A stretch of DNA of 64,000 nt from Serilophus lunatus. Lineage: Eukaryota; Chordata; Aves; Passeriformes; Eurylaimidae. The DNA lies in contig VXBA01002661.1 of the NCBI GenBank assembly GCA_013399895.1, positions 293,773-357,772 of the forward strand, in the 5' to 3' direction. Below, in pieces: positions 26,560 through 35,912 of this stretch. Position 1 is the stretch's first letter. Each line of letters begins with the position of its first letter. The position numbers and the translations under genes are program-made. Below the pieces are notes generated by a model. The model had not been told where the DNA came from. It worked only from the letters and a program-made list of their open reading frames with translations, and ran no database searches.

Positions 26560-27660
26560 GCCTGCCCCTCCACTTTCCCTCATAAGGAAGTAGACTGCAA
26601 TGACATCTTGCCTCAGTCTCGTCTTTTCTGGGCTGAATAATCAAAGGGACCTCAGCTGTTTCTCATACAGTTTCCCCTCCAGACCCTTAACCATCCCTCT
26701 GGCTCTCCTCTGGACACTCTCTAATAGCTTAATATCTTTTTTTATATTGTGGTGCATAGAACTTCACACAGAGCTCGAGGTGAGACCGCCCCAGTGCAGA
26801 GCAGAGCTGGACAATCACCTCCCTCAACTGACCGGTGATGCTTTGCCTGATGTCCCCAGGACATGGTTGGCTCTCCTAGCTATCAGGGCACTGCTGACTC
26901 CTATTCAACTTGCTGTCAACCAGGAGCCCCAGGTGCCTTTCCATAGCGCTTCTAACCAACCTCTCATTCCATAGCCTGTGCACACAACAAGGGTTGCCCC
27001 ATCCCAAGTGCAGAATACAGCACTTTCCCTTGTTGGAGTTCATATGGTTGGTGATTGTCCATCTCTCTAATTTGTCAAGTCTCTCTGCAGGGCCTCTCTA
27101 CTGTCAAGTAAGTCAATAGCTCCTCTGAGTTTTGTGTAATCTACAAACTTGCTTAGTATCCCCTCCAGTCCCATGTCCAGGTCATTAATGAAGATGTTGA
27201 AGAAAACAGGGCTTAAGATGGAGCCCTGTAGAACCCCACTAGTGACAGGTCACCAGTCTGATGTGATGCCATTCACTATTACCCTCTGTGCTCGACTCAT
27301 GATGCATGTGACTCACTGCATGATGTGTTTATCCAGGTATGTGCTGGACATTTTGTCCAGAAGGATCCTGTGAAAAACAGTATTGAGTGCTTTACTGAAA
27401 TCCAAAAAGATTACATCAACTGGCTTCCCTTCATCAACTCGGTGAGTTACTTTGTCTTAGAAAGAAATCAGGCTTGATAAGCAGGAATTACCTCTCATGA
27501 TGCTGTGCTGGCTGTGACTAAATTCTGTGTTATCCTGCAAGTATTTTTCAATACCTCCAGAATAACCTTCCCCATGATTTTGTAGGCATTGAAGTGAGAC
27601 TGACAGGCCTGTAATTTCCGGGGTCCTCCTTTTTGTCTTTGAAAATCGAGATATTAGCCA
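26560..27660 (-). mobile_element. CR1 LINE fragment, ~1.1 kb, antisense
   Basis: The longest CR1 remnant in the window. Reverse-complement landmarks run through the last third of ORF2: CTTTTCTGGGCTGAATAATC near 26626, CTCTGGCTCTCCTCTGGACA near 26697, GAGCTCGAGGTGAGACCGCC near 26771, CAGGAGCCCCAGGTGCCTTT near 26921, GGAGCCCTGTAGAACCCCAC near 27220, TCCAGGTATGTGCTGGACAT near 27332, AGTGCTTTACTGAAATCC near 27386, CCTGTAATTTCCGGGGTCCTCC near 27609 (in two parts). Several antisense open frames inside, up to 124 codons, are by-products. Coding frames on the element's own strand are broken by indels and stops. Confidence 0.95.
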
Positions 27661-28922
27661 GCTGTTTTACCACCTTCATAATTTTCATCATTATTTACAT
27701 TAATTTGCAGTTACTTTTGATGCAAATTATGGTGCTTTTTGACATTTTAAAGGAATGTCATCAAATATTTAATCACAAGTTCTTACTGTATTTTGTGTTA
27801 TTGGCAGCATGTATATTCTTGTGTATCTATTTAGGAGATATAGACCTAGCTGCATGTCATGTGATAGAAATGTATTCCTGTTTTCAATAAAACAGATATA
27901 TTAGCATTAATAATTTGAAAGAATTCTTCCCTCTCCAAGATATTTCAAGAAATCTTGTACGACTGCTTTAAGTCATTAGCTAATATAAGTCTATGCTATA
28001 TTTGAACGGGATTCAGTAATTATGAAGTGGAGGTACGCATGAGCTAATATCAAGAAAACATGGGCAAATCACATATTGCTCAAAGAAAACTGTAGTTAAT
28101 GTTAACCAAGTAAGACCACATGCCTCTTATAGAAAGTGAATCAAAATACAGATTTCAGAAAGAATTTAAAATTTCAAATTGCAATGAGAAAGCATAGGAC
28201 ATGGCTGGACAAATGCAAATATTTATATTTTACCCGCCTTTTTTTTTTCCCTTATCCCTTTATTTCCCACACTTGCTTCTCCTCAAGTTTCCTAAATCCC
28301 TCTATTTTTCACCTTTGGTTGCTGCCTGGAATTCCATAAGGACCCTTCCTCTGCATCCCATTATGTGTTGAACCTCAAGACTAAGAGGGGTCTCTTAGCT
28401 TGAAAGGTGATTTGGAGAGCTGGTCCCAAGGACTCATGGTGTTTAAGCTTGGATACTGGAGTTGGGGCTCTCCTGGGGCAGCCAACAGCTTTGTGAGATA
28501 TTAGTCTGACTGCAAATTAATGGACAATAGGAACAAATATTCACTTACAGCTAATTGTGCATTTTTTACAGAACAAAATGCACTATAACCCATAAAATTG
28601 TCCTTCCAGTGACATAATACTACATTTCATCTTTCTTCCTCATCTTTCAAAATTTCAGGATAATGGGAGTTATGTCATTTTGCTAGTTTTATATACTTAG
28701 AAAAGTTATGCATATCCCTTCATCTCTACAGCTGAAAGCACCTTAAAGTGTTTTGTTACTTTCCAGTATTACATCTATCTGTAGAGAAGAAACTGCAATT
28801 TTTAGTCTCTAAAAATGAAGAAGATGGATTGAAAGAAACTTTGCATGGTTGAGAACTATTCCCATTTATTTAATGACATAATGCATTAATTGATGGTTAA
28901 GCACAAAAGCGATGTTGATGGC
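27661..28922. other. Stretch without recognisable gene
   Basis: AT-rich DNA between the CR1 fragment and the LTR. No repeat, splice-bounded ORF or RNA recognised. Confidence 0.5.
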
Positions 28923-30006
28923 TGTATTGGTTTCTCTGTGGCCAGGTTTTGGTAGCAGCGGGGGGCTGAGGGGGAGGCTTCTTAGAGAAGCTGCTGGAAG
29001 TTTTCTCCATGTCCAGCAGAGCCAATGCCAGCCAGCTCCAGGCTGGGCCCGCTGCTGACCAAGGCCAGGCCAATCAGCAGTTGAAGGAACACTTCTGTGA
29101 TAACATATTTAAGAAGGAAAGAAAAAAAGTTAGATGAAGATGGCTGCCAGAGAGGAGCAGAGTGAGAGCCTGTGAACAACAACGCAGACACCAAGGTCAG
29201 TGCAGAAGGAGGGGCAGGAGGTGCTCCAGATGCCGGAGCTGAGATCCAGCTGCAGCCCATGGGGAAGACCATGGTGAAGCAGCTGTGCCCCTGCAGCCCA
29301 TGGAGGACCACAGGAGTGCAGAGATCCACTTGCAGCCCGTGGAGGAGCCCATGCTGGAGCAGGTGGATGCTGGAAGGAGGCTGTGACCCCATGGGAGGCC
29401 CATGCTGGAGCCGGGTCCTGGCAAGGACCTGCTGACTCGTGGGGGAGAGGAGCCCACGCTGGAGCAGGATTCTCTTGCTAGGATTTGTGGCCTGTGGGGC
29501 CCACGCTGGAGCAGCCTGTGCCTGAGGGACTGCACCCTGTGGAATGCGACCCATGTGGCAGCTGTGGGTGAAGGGCTGCTGCCCATGGGATGGACTCTCA
29601 CTGGAGCAGTTTGTGAGAGGAACTGTATCCTCTGAGAGAGACCCACGCTGGAGCAGTTTGTGAAGAGCTGTTTCCCGTGGGATGGAACCCCATGAAATGC
29701 AGTTGGAAGGACTGTTCTCCCCAAGCAGCGGCTGAAAACAGCAGCTGACCATAACAACCCCCTCCTCCACCTCGCCTTTTCCCTGGACCACTGTGTCTCT
29801 CACTCTTCAGCTCTCATCTTGTAAGTAATAAATCTAACTATTATTCCCACATGGAGTCTTGTTTTGCCTGTGATGGTGATTAGCAAAGAATCTGTTGTAG
29901 TCCTTATCTCAACTAATGAAACCTCTCGTTATATTCTGTCTCCTCTATTGCTGGGCGAGGGGGAGTGAGAGAGCTCCTGGCACCCAGCCCGGGTTAAACC
30001 ACTACA
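28923..30006 (+). mobile_element. Solo LTR, ERVL-type, 1084 bp
   Basis: The element begins TGTATTGG and ends CCACTACA, a near-perfect terminal inverted repeat with the retroviral TG..CA ends. Flanks are ATGGC on the left and GTGGC on the right, a 5-bp duplication with one mismatch; 5 bp is typical of ERVL integration. On the plus strand there is a TATA-like TATTTAA near 29106 and a polyadenylation signal AATAAA at 29827-29832, which set the sense direction. The middle (29270-29670) is a degenerate minisatellite built on CCCACGCTGGAGCAG-like units, seen at least five times. No internal retroviral genes lie next to it, so it is a recombined solo LTR. The 273- and 186-codon antisense ORFs lie within it. 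Confidence 0.92.
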
Positions 30007-30067
30007 GTGGCAAATGACATTTTTCACAAATATAATACATCTTAATATTTGTCTAAACAAACAAACA

Positions 30068-30107
30068 AAACCCTAAAAAAATGTACTAAACCCTAAAGAA
30101 ATGTACT
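30068..30107 (+). repeat. Two tandem 20-bp units
   Basis: Two adjacent 20-bp copies starting AAACCCTAAA and ending ATGTACT, differing at one base, directly after an AAAC-rich run. A small local duplication. Confidence 0.8.
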
Positions 30108-30244
30108 ATCTAACTTAATATAGCTCAATATAGCTCTCATACTTAATATTCAGTTGTCAGAAAAAAAAAAACCCAAACAACAAAATCCAAACCTATAATG
30201 TAATCATTTTACATCTCACAAAACTACAATTTTTGTAGGATTAG

Positions 30245-30671
30245 TGACTTGCGGAAACCGAACTCACAACGCAGGCCTCGTTATGAGAAAGTGTTTTATC
30301 TGCGCAGGGAGCAGGGCTACAGATTCCTTCCTAATCCCCCGCTCCCCGATCCCATGCCTGTCCCGGGCTTATATCCCCCTCCTGAGTGGCAGCCGTCACA
30401 CAGCTCGGGTTGGCCCCTCCTGCTCCGAGCCCACCCTCTGCTCCGCCCCGTCCCTTCGAGGGCTGGGCTGTGGGTGCCTTAGTCCCGTCGCACACAGGCA
30501 CACCCTCCTCTTCTAGGAGACCTTGAGATGTTGCTCCAGCCTGTTGTGATGTCTGGTTTTCGCCGTCTCTGTCCCCCTTATCTGATGTTCGTGTCTGGTG
30601 TTTACAGAACCTGCTGTATCCCAGCCCTGGGTCCCAGCAGGGCCCTGACTTCCCTTTCTAACCCCAACTCA
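30245..30671 (-). mobile_element. Solo LTR, 427 bp, with 4-bp target duplication TTAG
   Basis: A GC-rich island in AT-rich DNA with ends TGACTTGCGG and CCCCAACTCA. The reverse complement of the latter is TGAGTTGGGG, an 8/10 match to the first end. TTAG lies immediately outside both ends, a perfect 4-bp duplication as made by ERV1/gammaretrovirus-like integrases. On the minus strand a TATA box (GGATATAAGCC, about 30367-30376) is followed about 70 bases later by GATAAAAC, a weak polyadenylation-like signal, giving minus sense. Antisense ORFs of 77-90 codons inside are incidental. No internal region remains. Confidence 0.82.
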
Positions 30672-31063
30672 TTAGAGTCTGACAAAAGACTTACTATAGA
30701 CTGTTTGCATGAGGAACATTTTAATTGAAATTCAGCAGAATAAAAACAATTAGAAAATCAGTAATTTTTCTATCTTTAAATCAGATTATCTGAGTTCTTA
30801 AAAAGTTTAAAAATTGCTGTCTATTCCTCCCTCGAATGCAGTGCTCAAAATAATTATTTATTTAGTAAAAACCTCTGAAAAGCAATTCCTAACCATGCAG
30901 ACACTGGTGTTCAGTGGTCTGCAAATTAAGAATCAGTCAATTACACATTTTTACTGCTATATTGTAACTTAGCAAAGTTAGTATTAGTATGATTTTAAAC
31001 TTTTTTTCTTAATAGCAGCATCTACCAGCCCACTTGATTACATGTAAAAGGAAAGAGGATTTG
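30672..31063. other. Short spacer without recognised features
   Basis: AT-rich DNA between the 427-bp LTR and a CR1 fragment; nothing recognised. Confidence 0.5.
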
Positions 31064-31165
31064 CACAGAATCATTTTGATTGGAAAAGACCTCCGAGATA
31101 ATTGAGTCTAACCTTTGACCAACTTTACCAAAAAGGACAAGTTCATTAGATATGCCTAACCCAGC
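31064..31165 (-). mobile_element. Short CR1 3'-end fragment
   Basis: CACAGAATCATTTTGATTGG followed by AAAAGACCTCCGAGATAATTG resembles the reverse complement of the CR1 3' terminus (AGAATCATAGAATGGTTTGG.. then ..GACCT..AGATCAT). Only about 100 bp remain. Confidence 0.75.
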
Positions 31166-32334
31166 AGAGAGAAATTTTGTGATAGAAGACCCGCTAAAAC
31201 TTCTGCTTTGTTAGAAAGTTAATTTTAGCACAGTATTAAAATATGCAGTATTTTACCTATTTTTGTTTTGTGCAAGCAATTATTATTTCCTGAAATAACT
31301 TGGCTAATTTTCTAAAGCAGTGAGTATTATTGAGAAGCAGCAAGCCTGTCTCTATGATGTCTTAATTTAGCTTTCTAAAATATTCCTGTTAATGAAGCCA
31401 AAAAGAGGTTGCCATATTTTAATTCTGAAAGTTCAGTTTCTATACTCACCACAGAAAGTTTTCGTGATAATTTTTTCTTATATTTTGACATTATAATTGT
31501 CCATATATTTCATTTAAGTATTCCAATAATAGGTGTAAGTCTACTACAACAGTAGAGTTGGCATAACTTTACAACTGTAAACTAAAAATGGATCTGTGTT
31601 GGTTTATTATTTTCCTTTTACAACATAGCTCCATTAATTAGATTTTTTTTTTTCTTAAGAGAGTTTTCTAATTGCTTTTGTTTTTCTAATTACTTCCATA
31701 GTACTTCCATAGTCTTTTCTGAGCTGGAAGATTCTCTTTTGTGTATGGTGTATATATATATTCAAATGACTTGCAGTTGGCACAATCCTTTTTAGTTGCA
31801 CTATGATATTACAGACATGAGCATCAGATGATCTCATGTTGATTGGTGTGATTTTGGTAAGACAACTTCTGTGGATTCCAAGTTTGACCTTGGCTTCCCC
31901 TTTTTGTTTTAGAGTCTCTTTTGTGGTTTGGGATTGGTTTATAGTTTGTTTCGGTTTCTTTTATTTTTTTTTGTATTCTCTTATGCTATCCAAGAACTTA
32001 ATTTTCTTTAGTAAGTTTTCATGTGGGTTGACAAATTTACTTTGCTTGGCAAATTTATTACTTCAATAAAAATTAGTTCTTTGTGTTTGAGATCTGGGAC
32101 AAGTCACAACCTAATCTTTTATAAAACCCCCAGCATTCTTGCATCACTAGGTCCGTTGTATCCTCTTCCACTATCTTGCTCTTACACAGTCTTTAAAAAG
32201 ATTCAATTTATGCATGCCATTTTAATTTATTGAAAAATAAATTTTAAGAAAAAGGAAGAAAGGACCAAACTCCGAGTGCATATAAGCTGTTTTGCTGTGT
32301 TCGTAATAGGCACTCCTAGAGGAGTCACCAACTC
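31166..32334. other. Stretch without recognisable gene
   Basis: AT-rich DNA with a short TATATATATATA run at 31750-31762. The 77-codon plus ORF near 31.9 kb is very hydrophobic and T-rich and looks like chance. Confidence 0.5.
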
Positions 32335-32540
32335 AGAATTACAGAATCACTGAATGGTTGGGCTTGGAAGAGACCTCTGGAGTTCATCTAGTTCCCCTCC
32401 TACAGCAGGTTGCACAGGATTGCATCCAGGTAGGTTTTGAATATCTACAGAGAAGGAGACTCCACAGTCTCTCTGGGCAGCCCATTCCAGTGCTCTGGCA
32501 CCCTCACAGTGAAGTTTTCCTTTTTCACTTACAGTGTATG
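32335..32540 (-). mobile_element. CR1 LINE 3'-end fragment, antisense
   Basis: Starts with ACAGAATCACTGAATGGTTG, GGCTTGGAAGAGACCTCTGG and continues through AGGTTGCACAGGATTGCATC, CTGGGCAGCCCATTCCAGTG and CACCCTCACAGTGAAG. These are the ordered reverse-complement words of the avian CR1 3' UTR. It is cut off about 200 bp from the 3' end. Confidence 0.95.
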
Positions 32541-32637
32541 GGAACTTTCAAGTAGAAACATGTCACAAATATCCTTCTGTATCTGCCCTCTTCTCTTTGC
32601 TGCTGTCTGTTCATTGTGTACTCTTATATAAAGTTGG

Positions 32638-33389
32638 TGTGACAGAGACACCCTCCCTGCGTGAGCAAACAGCACCATGGTTCAAGCATCACCAATCAGT
32701 ACGCCTCGACAGGAACCAGCCCTGCAGCTGGGCAGGCTGTGAAGGCCATGCTGGCCTGCATCTTCTCAGGAACAAAGGAGTACAGGCCATGTTTTATCGA
32801 GAGCATGAACTGGGACTGAGCAGAACTACAACTACTACAGCCGTGCCACTGCACTTACACCAAGTGAGGGGAGCTGCCTACAGAGTCAATCACTTAACAT
32901 TATAAAAACCTGTGGCCCCCCAAGCCCACTGCATTTTCCTGCACACAGAAGCTGGTTGCACAGCAACCATCTAGACTTCCCATGAGCAGGGCAGCCACTC
33001 AAGGTTACTCCCTGAGGTTGGGAGACTCTTTACCTGGCATCTGATGTCTGTAATGGGGTAAGCAACATTTTACATTAGCCCTAAAATATATTGTGTGCTA
33101 GAGTTATTTTTATATATACCTATAGCTTAATTATTAGAAGTGTGGTAAGTAGTAATGTTTCACTACTGTCTAAACTGCTGCCTAAATCAATGTCTAATCA
33201 CCTTCTAAACTATTATTTAAATCATTGTCAATTTATTATTAAGCTGCTTAACTAACACTAAATTATCATTTTATCCCCATTTGTTTACAATTTGATTTTC
33301 AATCATCAATCAATTACCATTTGATCATTAATAAAAATCTTTTAGTTGTCCCCATAATGATGACTTCTTTTAATACTTTATTTGCAACA
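32638..33389 (+). mobile_element. Probable solo LTR, ERVL-like, about 750 bp
   Basis: The plus strand shows TATAAAA at 32901-32907 after a GC-richer U3-like part, then an AT-rich tail with AATAAA at 33330-33335. Candidate ends are TGTGACAG and TTGCAACA. Outside them lie GTTGG (left) and GTTTG (right), a 4/5 match to a 5-bp duplication. Composition and box order are LTR-like, but the ends are chosen from TG..CA plus imperfect duplication and could be off by tens of bases. The 123-codon plus ORF at 32.53-32.90 kb starts upstream and runs through the U3-like part; it is not a gene. Confidence 0.55.
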
Positions 33390-35029
33390 GTTTGGGGTCT
33401 TCTGTTGCTGTTTTTTTGTTTGTTTGTTTGTTTAAACACATGGATAATTCAGCTTTTCTTATTTTACTAGATGTCTCAGCAGAAGAAAAAATAATCTTTA
33501 GTGACAATATGAATTTATACTGCTTGTGGGTACCAGATAGCAAGGTCTGTTTTTCACAGTTATTTTGCTACTTTTCCTAAGGCTTAGACACAAAAGTTAC
33601 CAATAAAATATAGATTCTGATGCATGTAAGAGCTTCAGAATATTAAAGCATTAGATCTACAGAGTTCAAGAGAGACAAGGCATCCATTGCAAAAAAAATT
33701 CATGCAAAGTGTTCAGACAATACTAACATTGTAAATCAAACAAGGGAGGAAAAAAACAGAGCTGCCTAGTCCATTCTAGAAGAAAAACATGCCTTTGTTT
33801 TCCCATGGCATTGTTAGACACAAAGAATGTTGAATAAGTGATGAACTTAGTTTTTGTGCAATTAAGTGCACCAGCTGTATTTCTGAATTTTAACAGTCAA
33901 TCAGATGATTTTCAGTAACATTTCTAATTAAATATTTGCCTTTATTCTTCCATGTTTTTCTTTCACATAATTTGATTTGAATAGCCACATCCCGCAGCTA
34001 CTTATTCTAGAACAAGTGAGAGGTTTTTAATGTCATGTTGCTTCAAATCAACAGCATTTGAGATATCAGACATCACTGAAATTAGACTGGTGGAATATGA
34101 CAAGTGAGAGGCAAAATATCCTAAAAAATACTAGTCTTCTGAATCTCTTTATTACATCTTACAGGTATTATCAAAAGCAGCTAGGACTCCCCAGAAAATT
34201 AGAAGAAATGCTCTTCCCAAACAACTATTTTCCTCTAACAGTAAATAAGCAGAGAAATGTAAGAAAAGAAACCTGGCTCCACAGAAGAAATAACTTTCTC
34301 AGGGAACGCTCCCTATATGGGGTTTACAAATTTTTCATCTATACAAGCCACAAATACTGCATAATATTAATTCTATCAAGACTACTTTTCACTTGCCCTA
34401 TTTCAATTTCCTCAGCCAAAGTTATTCTGTGACAAAGGAAAAAGACCATAAAGATCCTTGGTAACTTGCAGGGAAAAAGCTCTTTTCTTCAAAGGGAAGA
34501 CTGGCTACATTTAATTAGCTGAAGACATGCTGGTTCCAAGGCCTGTTTTTCATATCCAGGATTAGGACAGAGATTCTTTCACTGCAACCCTCTTACATAA
34601 ATGTTTCCTTCCCTGAGGCTGAATTCAATTTAGAACTGGAATAATGAAGAGTCAATAGAGGCCTGACAGGGACAGGCACACATGGATGGTGCAGTTGTTA
34701 TTTTATATTTGGTGAAGCTGTGAGAAAAGTTTAGGAAAAGCTTTACCTTCACATGCAGGCATCCATATCTGCCTAGTGTGGAAAGCTGAAGCAGAATTTT
34801 TCAGCAGATTCTAAACCTTTAGTGTCTGAACTATCAAAAATATAGAAGTAAAGTGAATGCCAATTACCTTTTAGAAAAATAAAGATTGATTTGTGTTTGT
34901 TTCTACTTCCTGGCATAGCCTAAATGCCTATGACAATGCTGAAGTGATGTATTTACTGAAAAAAAAATTGAATTATGTATTGAGTCTGTCTGAGATGGAG
35001 CCCATTTCCCCATATAGCAGCCCTAACAG
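33390..35029. other. Stretch with short GTTT repeat and a 124-codon chance ORF
   Basis: GTTT units repeat at about 33416-33434. The 124-codon plus ORF at 34058-34432 is AT-rich, has no recognised domain, and its only splice-like signal is an internal acceptor (CATCTTACAG). I do not support it as a gene. Confidence 0.45.
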
Positions 35030-35500
35030 TGCTGTGCTGTGCATTGGTAGCTGGAACGGTGCAGATAACACACCAGTGTTTTGATTACTGCTGAGCACAG
35101 CACTGGAATTGTAGTGTCCCTTCCCCAACTGAGGGAAAGATTCTGGGAGAGGACACAAGTGGGCCAGCTGATCCAAACTGACCAAAGGGATATTCCTTAC
35201 CATATGTTGTCAGCTCAGATATAAAGCTAAGGAGAAGCGGGAAGTGGTGGAGGCATTCACAGTCTCCCATGGTGGCTCACCAAGAGAGCCACTACACGTG
35301 TTGAAGCCCTGCTTCTCTGGATGTGGCCGGTCATCACCGCGGATGGGAAGGAGAGATTAGATTAGTGCTTTGCTTTTGTGCGCACTTTGCTTTGCTTTCA
35401 CATTTGCTTTTAGTAAACTGCCTTATCCCAACCCACTGTTTTACCATCTCATAACAAAATCTTCCATCTGAGGAGGTAAAGCATCCACCTTCCTTCTGAT
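35030..35500 (+). mobile_element. ERVL-like LTR fragment
   Basis: The plus strand resembles a common avian ERVL LTR. It has GGCCAGCTGATCCAAACTG, GGGATATTCCTTACCATATG, a TATA box in CAGATATAAAGC (35218-35229), GAAGCCCTGCTTCTCTGGA, a GCTTTGCTTTTGTGCGC segment, then TAAACTGCCTTATCCCAACC. The part after this, normally the LTR 3' end, is poorly preserved, and TG..CA ends with a target duplication could not be fixed. Limits are approximate. Confidence 0.65.
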
Positions 35501-35761
35501 TTGCTGTGCCTTGAAATAACAATCACATATTTTATTGCACGTTCATTACTTTCAATAAAATTAGTCAATTACCCAATTCTTAAGATTTACTAATTAAAAT
35601 TAAAACTCTTCATACATAATTGGATGATATAAGCTAAGTAAAATGAAAAAGCTTGCCATATATTCAGGTTTGGTTGCTTTTCCCTTAAAATAAGGTTGAT
35701 ATAAACGCATTCTGCTACTTAATCATAAGAGGGGATCTTGTTCATAGAAAAAAAATCTCAC
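35501..35761. other. Short AT-rich spacer
   Basis: Nothing recognised between the LTR fragment and a weak exon candidate. Confidence 0.5.
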
Positions 35762-35912
35762 CAATAAAGAAATTTCAAAGTGTTGAAAAAAGTGATTACA
35801 GGAGCCACAAAATTTTTGGTTTTGGTAGAAGATAATACAGTTCGTAATTCTTTCCTCTTTATGTGAACTACTAGAAATTTGAGGTTTGACTGGTTCAGTA
35901 CATATTTCCTCT
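35762..35912 (-). CDS. Weak candidate coding exon, minus strand
   Basis: On the minus strand an AG acceptor (GGTTTCTAG) precedes 151 bases that stay open for 50 codons and end at a good donor (TTATTG/GTGAGA). The predicted peptide has an acidic and serine-rich start (EEICTEPVKPQ, SSSSHKEE) and an aromatic, cysteine-containing end. It starts in phase 2 and leaves in phase 0. The stronger exon upstream at 38783-38990 leaves in phase 0, so another exon would have to lie between (see 37.7 kb). The polypyrimidine tract is poor. It may be an exon of the same gene or a chance frame. No family recognised. Confidence 0.3.

Noticed and set aside
30068..30107. Interstitial telomere repeat because of CCCTAAA words
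   Set aside because: Only two CCCTAA words within 20-bp units; not a TTAGGG array.
34058..34432. 124-codon plus-strand ORF
   Set aside because: AT-rich codons, no recognised motif, no matching donor; probably chance.
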